The translations under genes were made by a program, and so were the position numbers. A stretch of 64,000 bases of DNA from Erythrobacter sp. QSSC1-22B (GTDB lineage: Bacteria > Pseudomonadota > Alphaproteobacteria > Sphingomonadales > Sphingomonadaceae). Position 1 is the first letter of the stretch. Each line of letters begins with the position of its first letter. The stretch is taken from positions 124,001 through 188,000 of the forward strand of contig NZ_LZRP01000004.1 of assembly GCF_001678665.1 (NCBI RefSeq), read 5' to 3'. The notes beneath the pieces are model-generated. The model was not told the origin of the DNA. It saw only the letters and a program-made list of their open reading frames with translations, and did no database searches. Below are positions 1 to 10,122 of this stretch, piece after piece.

Positions 1-46
1 GGCGCCCATAGGCGCATGATGGAATGAAGATGGACGGAGACGCAAC

Positions 47-1018
47 ATGAGCACGATCCAGTTCCTGCTGGTCATAGCCGGCACCCTCGGGATGCTGGTG
101 CTCGGCTATGCCCTGCTCTCCGGACCGTCTCCGGCCAAAGTCGGCCAGCGCAGGCTGCAGCAAGTGCGTTTCCGCCATTCGGAGAGTACCGACACCAAGG
201 TGGAGTCGCAGTTCAAGAAGGCGATCGCGGCGCGCAAGCCGAAGCTGCACAAGATCGCAGGTTCGACCTCGCGCATCGAAGCGCTGGCCATCCGGCTGGA
301 CCGGACCGGCAAGGGCTGGACCCTGACGCAATACGCTTACGCCTCGCTGGGACTGATGCTTGTGGTCACGGTAATTCTATACCTGCGCTCGGGGGCACTG
401 CCCCTTTCGCTGGGTGTCGGCGTACTCTGCGGCGCGGGCATACCGCACATGTTGGTCGGCTATTTCGTCAAGAAACGCACCAACCAGTTCAATGCCAAAT
501 TTCCCGATGCCATCGAATTGCTCGTGCGCGGCCTGAGATCCGGCCTTCCGGTAACCGAGACACTGGCCGTCGTCGCGCAAGAAGTGGCCGGCCCCGTTGG
601 CGAGGAATTTAAATCCATCGTCGAGCGCACCAAGATCGGCCGGACCATGGAAGAGGCGCTCCAGGTGACTGCCGACCGTCTCGGCATTCCCGAATTCAAC
701 TTCTTTTGCATCACGCTGGCCATCCAGCGCGAAACCGGCGGCAATCTGGCTGAAACATTGTCGAACCTCTCCGACGTTCTTCGCAAGCGTGGGCAGATGA
801 AGCTCAAGATCCGCGCGATGAGCTCGGAATCCAAAGCCTCGGCCTATATCGTCGGCGCCCTGCCCTTCATCGTGTTCGGCATGATCTGGTGGATCAACCC
901 CGAATATATCGGCGGGTTTTTCACCGAAGATCGCCTAATCGTGGCCGGACTCGGTGGGATGGTCTGGATGGGCATCGGGGTCTTTATCATGGCCCAGATG
1001 GTCAGCTTCGAAATCTAA
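47..1018 (+). CDS. tadB: TadB-like Flp/Tad pilus inner-membrane platform protein (type II secretion F family)
   Basis: 323 aa. Proteins of this family form, with TadC, the inner-membrane platform on which the CpaF/TadA ATPase drives assembly of Flp/Tad pili. Visible here are an N-terminal membrane segment (about residues 5-25), two more near 97-140, a cytoplasmic F-type domain with the motif LVRGLRSGLPVTETL around 160-175 and the stretch RETGGNLAETL near 228, and two C-terminal membrane segments (about 268-290 and 297-320). This is the usual T2SS-F layout. The ATG at 47 is preceded by GGACGGAGA at a good distance. A second F-domain gene follows after 17 bp, so the two are surely one operon. 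The ATPase gene expected upstream lies outside the window; bases 1-46 may hold its tail, but no frame can be assigned. Confidence 0.9.
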   Translation: MSTIQFLLVIAGTLGMLVLGYALLSGPSPAKVGQRRLQQVRFRHSESTDTKVESQFKKAIAARKPKLHKIAGSTSRIEALAIRLDRTGKGWTLTQYAYASLGLMLVVTVILYLRSGALPLSLGVGVLCGAGIPHMLVGYFVKKRTNQFNAKFPDAIELLVRGLRSGLPVTETLAVVAQEVAGPVGEEFKSIVERTKIGRTMEEALQVTADRLGIPEFNFFCITLAIQRETGGNLAETLSNLSDVLRKRGQMKLKIRAMSSESKASAYIVGALPFIVFGMIWWINPEYIGGFFTEDRLIVAGLGGMVWMGIGVFIMAQMVSFEI

Positions 1019-1035
1019 GGGACGGAGAGCACACA

Positions 1036-2037
1036 ATGAATACGCCCGCCGGTCCCACGCTTCTGGGCTTCGACGTCATCATGATCGGCTCGATCCTTGC
1101 CGGGATCGCCGCCGTTGCCGTGATCTTCGCGATCTACACTGCGGTGACGATCAGGGACCCGATGGCCCGGCGGGTCAAAGCGCTTAACGAGCGCCGCGAT
1201 GAACTCAAGGCGGGCATCGTCACCAACAATGCCAAGAAGCGGCAGAAGCTGTTGCGCAATTCCGACACCACCGATCGGGTGAAGGGTACGCTCGACAGCA
1301 TGAAGGTGCTGCAGCAAAGCCAGATCGAGGAAATCCAGCAGAAGCTGGCGCACGCGGGATATCGCAACAAGGAACTGGCGGTCCTCATCATCGGGCTCCG
1401 GCTGGCGCTGCCGCTCATCCTGGGCGGGCTGGTATTCCTTTACGTCTATCTGCTCAACAGCTTCCCCGAATGGGGCGACATGAAGAAGCTCTTCGCGCTC
1501 ACCGCCGCAGTCGGCGTCGGCTACAAGGGGCCGGAGATCTATCTCAAGAACAAGGCCAAGAAGCGAACCGATGCCATGCGCAAGGGACTGCCCGACGCGC
1601 TGGATCTGCTGGTGATCTGTGCCGAGGCGGGTCTGACCGTCGACGCTGCCTTCAATCGCGTGGCCAAGGAACTGGGCCGCGCCTATCCCGAGCTGGGCGA
1701 CGAATTCGCGCTGACCGCGATCGAACTATCCTTCCTCAACGAGCGCCGGAAGGCCTTCAACAATCTGGCCTATCGCGTCGATCTGGACGACATCAAGGGC
1801 GTGGTAACGACGCTGGTTCAGACCGAGAAATACGGCACCCCACTCGCCTCGGCGTTGCGCGTGCTGTCCGCCGAATTCCGCAATTCGCGGATGATGCGCG
1901 CCGAGGAAAAGGCTGCGCGCCTACCCGCGATCATGACCATCCCGCTGATCCTGTTCATCCTGCCGGTGCTGTTCATCGTCATTCTTGGCCCGGCGGCCTG
2001 TTCGATCACCGACGCTTTCTCCGGCGGAATAGGATAA
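1036..2037 (+). CDS. tadC: TadC-like Flp/Tad pilus platform protein (type II secretion F family)
   Basis: 333 aa and second member of the TadB-TadC pair of the Flp/Tad pilus inner-membrane platform. The open frame reaches back to 889 inside tadB, but the ATG at 1036 is preceded by GGACGGAGAG and gives a normal TadC N-terminus with a membrane segment at about residues 10-35. Further membrane stretches lie near 115-150 (LIIGLRLALPLILGGLVFLYVYLL) and at the C-terminus (IPLILFILPVLFIVILG). The cytoplasmic domain carries LPDALDLLVICAEAGLTVDAAF around residue 190, the TadC counterpart of the F-domain signature. Only 17 bp separate it from tadB. The next gene is convergent, so this is the 3' end of the visible part of the tad operon. 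Confidence 0.9.
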   Translation: MNTPAGPTLLGFDVIMIGSILAGIAAVAVIFAIYTAVTIRDPMARRVKALNERRDELKAGIVTNNAKKRQKLLRNSDTTDRVKGTLDSMKVLQQSQIEEIQQKLAHAGYRNKELAVLIIGLRLALPLILGGLVFLYVYLLNSFPEWGDMKKLFALTAAVGVGYKGPEIYLKNKAKKRTDAMRKGLPDALDLLVICAEAGLTVDAAFNRVAKELGRAYPELGDEFALTAIELSFLNERRKAFNNLAYRVDLDDIKGVVTTLVQTEKYGTPLASALRVLSAEFRNSRMMRAEEKAARLPAIMTIPLILFILPVLFIVILGPAACSITDAFSGGIG

Positions 2038-2073
2038 ACATCTTGCGATGATTGCAAGGAAAGTCTGGCGAAT

Positions 2074-2556
2074 CTAGCCCACCAGGCTTTCGGCGTCGAA
2101 ATCTCCGGCCGCTTCGCGAAGGCGCACCAGCATATTGCGCAACTGGTCGCGTTCGCCCTCGTCGAGCACGGAAAACAGTTCGGCCTCAATCTTCTTGGCC
2201 AGCGGCATGATGCCGGCATGGACCCCGCGGCCCTCGGTCGTCAGCTGCAACAGATGTGAACGGCCATCGGCTTCGTTGGGCGTGCGCTCGGCCAGACCGC
2301 GTTGCTCCAGCTCCTTGCAGGCGCGGCTCACTGGAACCTTGTCCATCAGCGTGAGCTGGGTGAGCTGGCGCTGGGTCAGCGGTCCGCTGTCGCCCAGCAC
2401 CGCCATGATCCGCCATTCGGTGGTCCGCAGCGCGAACCGCCGCCGGTATTGCTCCGCGATCCGCGTCGAAACCGCATTGGATGCGATCGACAATTGATAG
2501 GGCAGGAAATCGGCAAGGCGCTGAGAAGGCTGGCGGGCAGGCTGGCGTTTCGACAT
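2074..2556 (-). CDS. MarR family transcriptional regulator
   Basis: 160 aa DNA-binding regulator with the winged helix-turn-helix fold of the MarR family. Residues about 45-115 fit the core: TTEWRIMAVLGDSGPLTQ, then TQLTLMDKVPVSRACKELEQRGL as the recognition region, then the wing R-T-P-N-E-A-D-G-R-S. The D-x-R wing motif is typical of MarR. Flanking helices (residues 15-40 and 125-155) would form the dimer interface. It lies 52 bp downstream of the crotonase gene on the same strand, last in a set of fatty-acid oxidation genes, so control of that module by an acyl-CoA-like or aromatic ligand is plausible but inferred. I could not pick out a convincing palindromic operator in front of the thiolase gene. 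Confidence 0.88.
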   Translation of the reverse strand: MSKRQPARQPSQRLADFLPYQLSIASNAVSTRIAEQYRRRFALRTTEWRIMAVLGDSGPLTQRQLTQLTLMDKVPVSRACKELEQRGLAERTPNEADGRSHLLQLTTEGRGVHAGIMPLAKKIEAELFSVLDEGERDQLRNMLVRLREAAGDFDAESLVG

Positions 2557-2608
2557 GATACGGACACTAGCCCTCCTTCCCCGCTTGGCAAGACCGTTTC
2601 AACCGCAA

Positions 2609-3481
2609 CTACTTATAGGCGGGCTCGTCCCACCACGGATAGAAGTCGGGCATGTCATCGCCGACTGTGTCGGGATAGGCAGGTGGGCGCTTCTCGAGGA
2701 AGCTGGCGATGCCTTCCTTGGCATCTGCACTGCGACTAAGGCGATAGATCGCCCGGCTGTCGATCCGGTGCGCCATCATCGGGTGTTCGGTCGCCGACAG
2801 CCGCCACAGCATGGCGCGGGTCATCGCGACCGAGACCGCCGAAGTGTTGTCGGCGATCTCGCGCGCGATCGCGCGCGCCGCGTCCAGCAGTTCGGCGCGC
2901 GGGTGGAGCGAGCGCACCAGCCCGCGCTCGAGCGCTTCCTGCGCCGAGAATATCCGCCCGGTCATGCACCATTCGAGCGCGGTCTGCATTCCGACCAGCC
3001 GCGGCAGGAACCAGCTCGATGCGGCCTCCGGGGTGATCCCGCGCCGTGCGAACACGAAACCGAACCGCGCTTCGTCGGCTGCGAGCCGGATGTCCATCGG
3101 CAGTTGCATGGTCGCCCCAACACCCACCGCGACCCCGTTGCAGGCAGAGATCAGCGGCTTCTTCGAATTGAACAGCCGCAGCACCAGCCGCCCGCCGCCA
3201 TCGCGGACCCGTTCGTTCGACAGATCCTCGACCGGATTGGGATCGGAGAAGACATGGCCGCCGCCATCGGGCGTCAGATCGGCCCCGGCGCAGAAAGCGC
3301 GGTCGCCATGGCCGGTGAAGATGACCGCGCGCACGCTGTCGTCGGCATCGGTGGTGTCGATCGCGTGGATGATCTCTTCCATCATCACCCGCGTGAAGGC
3401 GTTCATCTTCTCGGGGCGATGCAGCGTCAGAGTGGCGATGCCATCGGCGATGTCGAGCTTGATCTGCGTGTAACCGGTCAT
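2609..3481 (-). CDS. Enoyl-CoA hydratase / crotonase family protein
   Basis: 290 aa enzyme of the crotonase fold, expected to hydrate trans-2-enoyl-CoA in fatty-acid or related acyl-CoA degradation. N-terminal LHRPEKMNAFTRVMM, the CoA-binding segment FCAGADLT (about residue 63) and the oxyanion-hole and active-site stretch AVGVGATMQLPMDIRLA with FGFVFARRGITPEAASS (about 125-160) are all present. The Glu in ITPEAA corresponds to a catalytic Glu of crotonases. It follows the SDR dehydrogenase and thiolase genes on the same strand, so the three cover hydratase, dehydrogenase and thiolase steps. A strong hairpin at 3528-3551 separates it from the SDR gene, so its expression may be partly uncoupled. 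Exact substrate chain length cannot be told. Confidence 0.87.
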   Translation of the reverse strand: MTGYTQIKLDIADGIATLTLHRPEKMNAFTRVMMEEIIHAIDTTDADDSVRAVIFTGHGDRAFCAGADLTPDGGGHVFSDPNPVEDLSNERVRDGGGRLVLRLFNSKKPLISACNGVAVGVGATMQLPMDIRLAADEARFGFVFARRGITPEAASSWFLPRLVGMQTALEWCMTGRIFSAQEALERGLVRSLHPRAELLDAARAIAREIADNTSAVSVAMTRAMLWRLSATEHPMMAHRIDSRAIYRLSRSADAKEGIASFLEKRPPAYPDTVGDDMPDFYPWWDEPAYK

Positions 3482-3527
3482 GTCGGTCCTCTCCGTTCAC
3501 TGGCCCCATTCGAAAGGCCCATATGAA

Positions 3528-3551
3528 AAGGGCGGCCCGCGAGCCGCCCTT
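3528..3551 (-). terminator. Rho-independent terminator after the SDR gene
   Basis: Perfect 9-bp stem AAGGGCGGC / GCCGCCCTT around a 6-nt loop. On the minus strand the 3' arm runs into TTTT. It sits 14 bp beyond the stop of the SDR dehydrogenase gene and before the crotonase gene. Confidence 0.8.
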
Positions 3552-3565
3552 CGTCTGTTTGGTGC

Positions 3566-4351
<786 letters not shown>

Positions 4352-4462
4352 GTGTTCTCTCCTGATATTCGAAAGTCATCCCGGTGAAATCCGGGATATG
4401 TTGTGAAAAATCCGTGCGCCTTGGGCAAGGGACCCTGCCTCTTATGGGGATGGCGCTGTTGG

Positions 4463-5635
4463 CTACATCCGTTCGACGATCGTGACATTGGCGACGCCGC
4501 CGCCTTCACACATCGTCTGCAACCCGAATTTCTTGCCATGGCGGTGCAGCGCATGGACCAGCGTGGCCATCAGCTTGGTCCCGCTCGCCCCCAACGGATG
4601 GCCAAGCGCAATCGCGCCGCCATGCACGTTGAGCCGTTCCGGATCGGCGCCGGTGTGCTTGAGCCAGGCCAGCGGTACGGGAGCGAAGGCCTCGTTGACC
4701 TCGTAGAGATCGATATCCTCGATCCTGAGCCCGGCGCGCTCCAGCGCCCGGTCGGTGGCGAACAGCGGCTCTTCCAGCATGATGACGGGATCGCCCGCGG
4801 TCACGGTGAGATTGCGGATTTTCGCCAGCGGGGTGAGTCCGTGCTCCTTGAGCATCCGTTCGGACACCACCAGCACCGCGCTCGAACCGTCGCAGATCTG
4901 GCTGCTGGAGGCGGCGGTGATCTTGCCCTCCTCGGACAGTTTCTTGACCGACTGGATGCCTTCCAGCGTGGCGTCGAAGCGGATCCCCTCGTCGACCGTA
5001 TGCATGGCTTCGCCGTCGGCGGTCTCGATCGCGATTGCCAGAATCTCCTTCTCGAACGCCCCCGCCTCGGTGGCTTTCGCCGCCTTGAGGTGGCTTTGCA
5101 GCGCGAAATTATCGAGATCGTCTTTCGAGAGGCCGTGCTTGCGGGCGATCATTTCCGCGCCCACGAACTGCGACCACTGGATGCCGGGATAGTTCTCTTC
5201 CAGCCCCGGGGATTTGTAGTTCCCCAGCCCCTCTTTCATATGGAACATCGCGGTCGAGCCCATCGGCACCCGGCTCATGCTCTCCACGCCAGCGGCGATG
5301 ACGCAATCCTGCGTTCCGCTCATCACCGCCTGCGCGGCGAACTGGATCGCCTGCTGGCTCGATCCGCACTGGCGGTCGATGGTGACAGCAGGCGTGCCCT
5401 CGCCCAGATGCTTGGTTGCCAGCACCGCGTTGCGCCCGACCTGCATCGCCTGCTCGCCGCCCTGACTGACGCAGCCCATGATCACATCGTCGATCGCCTT
5501 GGGATCGATCCCGCTGCGCTCGATGATCGCGTCGAGCGCTCGGGCAGCAAGATCGACAGGATGAACACCCGCAAGTCGCCCCCCCCGCTTTCCCCCGGCG
5601 GTGCGGACGGCTTCGACGATATAGGCTTCTGGCAT
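4463..5635 (-). CDS. Acetyl-CoA acyltransferase (thiolase)
   Basis: 390 aa thiolase. It would cleave 3-ketoacyl-CoA with CoA, or run in the Claisen direction. The nucleophilic Cys is in DRQCGSS (about residue 89). The C-terminal catalytic motifs are NVHGGAIALGHPLGASG (His, about 340-355) and MCEGGGVANVTIVE (Cys, near 378). N-terminal EAYIVEAVRTAGGKRGG is canonical. The ATG at 5635 has GGAGAGAG upstream. It is first in the minus-strand set thiolase, SDR, crotonase, MarR; 111 bp separate it from the SDR gene and hold only a weak 7-bp hairpin without a T run. Degradative role is inferred from context; the family also contains biosynthetic enzymes. Confidence 0.9.
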   Translation of the reverse strand: MPEAYIVEAVRTAGGKRGGRLAGVHPVDLAARALDAIIERSGIDPKAIDDVIMGCVSQGGEQAMQVGRNAVLATKHLGEGTPAVTIDRQCGSSQQAIQFAAQAVMSGTQDCVIAAGVESMSRVPMGSTAMFHMKEGLGNYKSPGLEENYPGIQWSQFVGAEMIARKHGLSKDDLDNFALQSHLKAAKATEAGAFEKEILAIAIETADGEAMHTVDEGIRFDATLEGIQSVKKLSEEGKITAASSSQICDGSSAVLVVSERMLKEHGLTPLAKIRNLTVTAGDPVIMLEEPLFATDRALERAGLRIEDIDLYEVNEAFAPVPLAWLKHTGADPERLNVHGGAIALGHPLGASGTKLMATLVHALHRHGKKFGLQTMCEGGGVANVTIVERM

Positions 5636-6093
5636 TGCGGCTCTCTCCGGTTTTGTTTTGCTACTTGTTTTTCTATTGCCTAAGGCGCGGGTCGCAATGG
5701 GTCAAGCCGGTGAACCGCGGCAATTCGGCAGCAGGTCAACTGTATGGTCTGCGGTGAGCTTCAGCCTGCATCTGCTGCAATGGCGCGGACGGATGCCGCG
5801 ACCTGTCCCCCCAAATTTACCGCTCTGTCAAACTTAGTTATGCCTCCAACACGAAAGCCACGATCCCGTAAGCCGGTCGGGAAAAGCGAAGGGTTTATGT
5901 CATTCCTTGAATGTTGCAAAATGGCGACACGTGCTGCCAATCTTCACGGCCGCTGGGAAACGGATTTGCGGCCACGGAGCGACTAGAGCATCTCTGGCTG
6001 CAGCTAGGCACGCATCCAGTCGTATATCGTGTTGGGGCATAACGTACGAAACCGGAACCGCATTTGTGGTAAAATTTAAAGGGGACAGAATTC
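5636..6093. other. 458-bp intergenic region between divergent thiolase and TonB receptor genes
   Basis: No convincing gene: short frames here have no ribosome-binding site or family-like sequence. The thiolase side carries a T-rich stretch (5649-5680) that may hold the minus-strand promoter. The receptor side has a TAAAAT -10-like hexamer at 6070-6075 but no good -35 at the right spacing, and the ribosome-binding site GGGGACA just before the ATG at 6094. The region is visibly less GC-rich than the flanking genes. Confidence 0.5.
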
Positions 6094-9000
6094 ATGAAAA
6101 AACTCAACCTTCTCAAGGCTAGCGCAGCGCCGATCGCGCTGGGCCTTGCGCTTGCAGCGCAACCGGCGATTGCTCAAGTTGCGCCTGTCGCAGAAGAGAG
6201 CATCGATGGAGAACAGGTCGCCGAGACCGGCGCGATCATCGTCACGGGTTCGCGCATCGCGCGCCCCGAGGTGGAAAGCGCCAGTCCAGTTACCGTCGTC
6301 GGTCAGGAAGAGATCGCCAAATCTGGTGCGGTGCGCGTCGAAGATCTCCTGAACTCCTTGCCCCAGGTCCTGGGTGGCCAGAACGCATTCATCGCCAATG
6401 GCGCCAGTGGAACAGCGACAGTGGATGTTCGCGGGCTTGACCCGGAACGTACGCTTGTCCTGATCAATGGTCGCCGCCTGCAGCCGGGCGATCCCGCTTT
6501 GCCGGTCGCCGATCTTAACCAGATTCCTGCAAGTCTGATTGAGCGTGTCGAGGTACTGACCGGCGGTGCCTCAGCGACCTACGGTGCGGACGCCGTGGCC
6601 GGCGTTGTCAACTTCGTGATGAACACTGACTTCGAAGGGGTCAGTCTCAACACGCAATATGGTGTTTACCAGCATGACAATGGCACCAGCCAGGTCGTAA
6701 GCGCCGATGACGAGACCATTCTCGATCTGAACGATGCGCGTGGCTTCAATCCACCCAGGGGCAACTCCGTAGGCGGCGCACAATTCAGCGCCGAATTGAC
6801 TGTGGGTGCTGGTTTTGACGACGGCCGTGGTCACGTGACCGCCTATGCCGGATATCGTCAGGTTGACGCCTTGTTGCTCGGCTCGCGCGACTATTCGTTC
6901 TGTGCATTGACGGGATCGGGCAGTGGGGTCGGCTGCGGCGGTTCGTCGACTGCGCCCAACGCAACGATTACCGATCCGTTCTTCGATCTTTTTGGCACGC
7001 TCGTGGCCGACGGGGCGGAAGACTTCAGCTCCCCTTATCAGCCTTATAACTACAATCCCATAAATCACTTCCAGCGTCCCGACACCCGCTATACTGCAGG
7101 CTATTTCGCCGATTACGAAATCTCGCCTGAAGTGACTGTCTACTCTGAATTCATGTTCATGGACGATCGCTCAAAGGCGCAGATTGCACAGTCGGGTACG
7201 TTCTTCGCCGATCAGTACAATCTGGCTTGCGACAGTCCGCTCTTTACCGCCACCCAAGGCGCCACCCTGTGCGCGGCAATCGACGGGCAAGAGGCAAGAG
7301 GCGACTTCATCGACACGAACGACGATGGCGTCGCTGACACCGATCCGACCGGGGCGGGCGTCGTGCCGATCCTCATCGGCAAGCGCAACGTCGAGGGTGG
7401 ACCGCGCTTCGACGATTTGCGTCACACCGCCTACCGCATTGTCGGCGGCCTGCGTGGGCAGATCACTCCTACGATCCGCTACGATGTTTCGGGCCAGTTC
7501 GGGACGACCATCTTCAGTCAGGTCTACAACAACGACTTTTCGAGATCGCGCCTGCGCAATGCATTCAACGCAACCGTGGATGCCGATGGAAACGTTGTCT
7601 GTCAGTCCGTCGTCGACGGCACAGACCCGAATTGTGCGGTTTACAATCCGTTCCAGGGAGCGGGTATCATCGCAGGCACCGACCCGCGTCAGGGCATCAC
7701 TCAGGCCGCGATCGATTATGTCAACATCCCGCTGCTTTCGCAGGGTGAAGTCAAGGAAACGATCGTCAACGCCTACATCGCCGGCGACCTTGTGCGCATG
7801 TTCGATGCGGATCCGATCGGCTTCGCAGTCGGTGCCGAATACCGCAAGGAACAGCTGAGCACGACCAACGATCTGGCGTTCCAGACGCAGGATGGCGCGG
7901 GCCAGGGTAGTCCCCAGCTCGACGTTGACGGCTCCTTCGATGTCAAGGAAGTGTTCGGCGAACTCCGTATTCCCGTGATCCAGAACGGTTTTGTCGATCT
8001 GCTCGCATTCGAGCTTGGCTATCGTTACTCCGACTACAGCACCGGTGCCACGACCGATACCTACAAGGCTCTGGTCGAATTCGCCCCGATCCCGGAAATC
8101 AAGTTCCGTGGCGGCTACAACCGCGCTGTTCGCGCTCCGAACATTCTCAACCTGTTCTCTCCGCAGCGCATTGCCCTGTTCGATGGTAGCGATCCTTGTG
8201 CCGGGACCACTCCGGACTTTACTGCGGCGCAGTGTGCGAATTTGGGTGTTCCGGCAAATCGCTATGGATCGATTGTTGCCAGCCCGGCCGCGCAGTACAA
8301 CCAGGTCATCGGTGGTAATCCGAACGCCGAGCCTGAAATCGCGGACACGTATACGGCTGGCGTGGTCTTCGACAACCTGATCCCTGGACTGGTCGCTTCG
8401 GTCGACTATTTCGATATCTCTGTCGCCAATGCGATTTCGACGTTGGGCGCCCAGGTCTCGATCAACCAGTGCGGCCAGACCGGCGAGGCTCAATTCTGCG
8501 ACCTCGTCAATCGCGCACCGGGAAGTCTCACTCTCTGGACTCTGGGCAGCTTCGTCACCAACACGACGCAGAATATCGGCGGCGTGTCGACGAGCGGGAT
8601 CGATGTCTCGGCCAGCTACATTCGTCCGGTCGGTTCGGGCCGGGTTTCCCTGAGCTTCAACGGCTCCTGGCTGAACGAGTTCTTGTTCGACACGGGTATC
8701 CCCGCTGCGGGTTCAGACGGTGTCTATGACTGTGCCGGCTTCCATGGCAGCAGCTGCCTGACGCCACGGCCGGATTGGCGTCACCAGTTCCGGGCTGGTT
8801 ACGAATTGGACAGCGGCGTCGGCTTTTCCGTCCGCTGGCGCTATTACGGTTCTGTCGATTGGGATCAGCGCAGCAGCGACATCGATCTCGGTACTGGTGC
8901 CGCTGCCTCGGTTGGCGATATCGGCGCACAGAGCTACATCGATCTGACGACGTCCTTCGCGGTCGAGCCGTTCACTCTGCGGCTTGGCGTGAACAACGTA

Positions 9001-9120
9001 TTCGACAAGGAACCCCCGATTATCGCTTCCGGCTACGGCGGAAGCAACGGCAACACCTACGTCGAAACCTACGATCCGGTCGGCCGTTACCTCTTCGTCA
9101 ACGCGACGCTTGATTTCTAA
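6094..9120 (+). CDS. TonB-dependent outer-membrane receptor (sphingomonad VTGSRI type)
   Basis: 1008 aa outer-membrane active transporter energised by TonB-ExbBD. Residues 1-28 form a signal peptide ending AIAQ. The TonB-box-like segment GAIIVTGSRIARP follows near 45-57. The plug domain (about 60-185) has the family landmarks RTLVLINGRR and SLIERVEVLTGGASATYGAD and ends GVVNFVM. The rest is a long 22-strand-type barrel closing with LFVNATLDF and a terminal Phe, as required for BAM insertion. Four to six Cys in extracellular-loop-like stretches (for example SFCALTGSGSGVGCGG) suggest disulfides. Start is supported by GGGGACA. A strong terminator follows directly. Substrate unknown; relatives are annotated for peptides, glycans or siderophores. 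Confidence 0.93.
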   Translation: MKKLNLLKASAAPIALGLALAAQPAIAQVAPVAEESIDGEQVAETGAIIVTGSRIARPEVESASPVTVVGQEEIAKSGAVRVEDLLNSLPQVLGGQNAFIANGASGTATVDVRGLDPERTLVLINGRRLQPGDPALPVADLNQIPASLIERVEVLTGGASATYGADAVAGVVNFVMNTDFEGVSLNTQYGVYQHDNGTSQVVSADDETILDLNDARGFNPPRGNSVGGAQFSAELTVGAGFDDGRGHVTAYAGYRQVDALLLGSRDYSFCALTGSGSGVGCGGSSTAPNATITDPFFDLFGTLVADGAEDFSSPYQPYNYNPINHFQRPDTRYTAGYFADYEISPEVTVYSEFMFMDDRSKAQIAQSGTFFADQYNLACDSPLFTATQGATLCAAIDGQEARGDFIDTNDDGVADTDPTGAGVVPILIGKRNVEGGPRFDDLRHTAYRIVGGLRGQITPTIRYDVSGQFGTTIFSQVYNNDFSRSRLRNAFNATVDADGNVVCQSVVDGTDPNCAVYNPFQGAGIIAGTDPRQGITQAAIDYVNIPLLSQGEVKETIVNAYIAGDLVRMFDADPIGFAVGAEYRKEQLSTTNDLAFQTQDGAGQGSPQLDVDGSFDVKEVFGELRIPVIQNGFVDLLAFELGYRYSDYSTGATTDTYKALVEFAPIPEIKFRGGYNRAVRAPNILNLFSPQRIALFDGSDPCAGTTPDFTAAQCANLGVPANRYGSIVASPAAQYNQVIGGNPNAEPEIADTYTAGVVFDNLIPGLVASVDYFDISVANAISTLGAQVSINQCGQTGEAQFCDLVNRAPGSLTLWTLGSFVTNTTQNIGGVSTSGIDVSASYIRPVGSGRVSLSFNGSWLNEFLFDTGIPAAGSDGVYDCAGFHGSSCLTPRPDWRHQFRAGYELDSGVGFSVRWRYYGSVDWDQRSSDIDLGTGAAASVGDIGAQSYIDLTTSFAVEPFTLRLGVNNVFDKEPPIIASGYGGSNGNTYVETYDPVGRYLFVNATLDF

Positions 9121-9143
9121 AACCGGATTTCAACATCGATCAG

Positions 9144-9173
9144 GAAAGGCGGGCTTCGGCCCGCCTTTCTTTT
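9144..9173 (+). terminator. Rho-independent terminator after the first TonB receptor gene
   Basis: Perfect 11-bp stem GAAAGGCGGGC / GCCCGCCTTTC with a TTCG tetraloop, followed by TTTT. It begins 23 bp past the receptor stop codon. Confidence 0.92.
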
Positions 9174-9268
9174 GCGTGTCGCCCTTTCTCTTGTGCGTCG
9201 CAAAGGGGTTCCCAGGCGCCGCGAAGCTGCCCATAGCTGGGGAACTGTCTGTTCACGGAGGCTCCAGC

Positions 9269-9865
9269 ATGTTCAAAACCCACCCCGCCGCCCGTCCTCG
9301 CGGGCGCGCACATCCTAAGGGCCGCAGGTTCAGTCACAGCCTGCGCTTCTCATTGGGCATCGCAATGGTGTCCGCAGCGTCCGTGGCGGTCGCGCACGAT
9401 TCCCCGGCCAGCCAGGTCTCTTCTTCCGACCATATCGCAGAGCTCAAGGCCTGCCGCGGCATCGCCGTGGAGGCTCAGCGGCTCGCCTGTTTCGATAGAT
9501 CCGTCGGCGCGATAATCGCTGCCGCCGACAGCGGCGAAGTCAAAGTCGTCGACCGCGAAGACGTCCGCGAAACGCGCCGCAGCCTGTTCGGCTTCGCCTT
9601 GCCCAGGCTCGGCATCTTCGGCAGCGTCGACGACGAGGAAGACATCTCGATGCTGACATCCTCGATTACCGGCGTCCGCCGACTTCCCCGCGACACTTAC
9701 ATCATCACCATCGCCGAGGGCAGCAAATGGCAGGTGAACAATGCCCCGCTGCGCCTGCGTCCACCAGAGGTCGGGAATTCGATCGTTCTCAAGAAAGCCT
9801 CGCTTGGCTCGTTCTTGATCCGCATCGACGGGCAGATCGGGGTTAAGGGACGGCGTATTGAATGA
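9269..9865 (+). CDS. Conserved exported protein of unknown function with CR...RLACFD motif
   Basis: 198 aa. An in-frame extension reaches back to 9110, but that would overlap the receptor gene and run through its terminator. The ATG at 9269 has GGAGG at 9256-9260, and I choose it. Residues about 1-45 are a basic leader followed by a hydrophobic stretch ending VAVAHD, a likely signal peptide. The mature N-terminus has ELKACRGIAVEAQRLACFDR, a two-cysteine motif (C-R-x-I...R-L-x-C-F/Y-D) shared by many small periplasmic or envelope proteins of Proteobacteria. The C-terminal half looks like a small beta domain (TYIITIAEGSKWQV, FLIRIDGQIGVKGRRIE). It stands alone between two TonB receptor genes. 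No function can be assigned. Confidence 0.75.
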   Translation: MFKTHPAARPRGRAHPKGRRFSHSLRFSLGIAMVSAASVAVAHDSPASQVSSSDHIAELKACRGIAVEAQRLACFDRSVGAIIAAADSGEVKVVDREDVRETRRSLFGFALPRLGIFGSVDDEEDISMLTSSITGVRRLPRDTYIITIAEGSKWQVNNAPLRLRPPEVGNSIVLKKASLGSFLIRIDGQIGVKGRRIE

Positions 9866-10122
9866 AGCGCCCGCGTATTCCCGTCGCTACCCCCGCGCTC
9901 CAAGGCCAAGAACCGCGAGATTTCCTGGCGAGCGACTGTTGCATTAACGTGACATTCGCGATCGAAGCACCATCGCCTGCCGGAATTCAATTGCGACCTC
10001 ACTGCTAGAGATTAAACCGTCATGCACGAAAGCAGAGGGCATGGGTCCGCGGACTCGCAGCGTGGCTCTGCAGCGTTAATTCCGGCCGGGTCGCACCGGC
10101 ATCTCTTGGGGAAGTATCAATC

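Noticed and set aside
2042-2058. CTTGC/GCAAG hairpin between tadC and marR
   Set aside because: Five-bp stem without a T run is too weak to call.
4378-4397. Hairpin ATCCCGG/CCGGGAT after the thiolase gene as a terminator
   Set aside because: Only 7 bp and no T run on the minus strand; not supported as a terminator.
5744-5986. 80-codon frame in the thiolase-TonB receptor gap
   Set aside because: No ribosome-binding site, no family-like sequence and poor codon use compared with neighbours.
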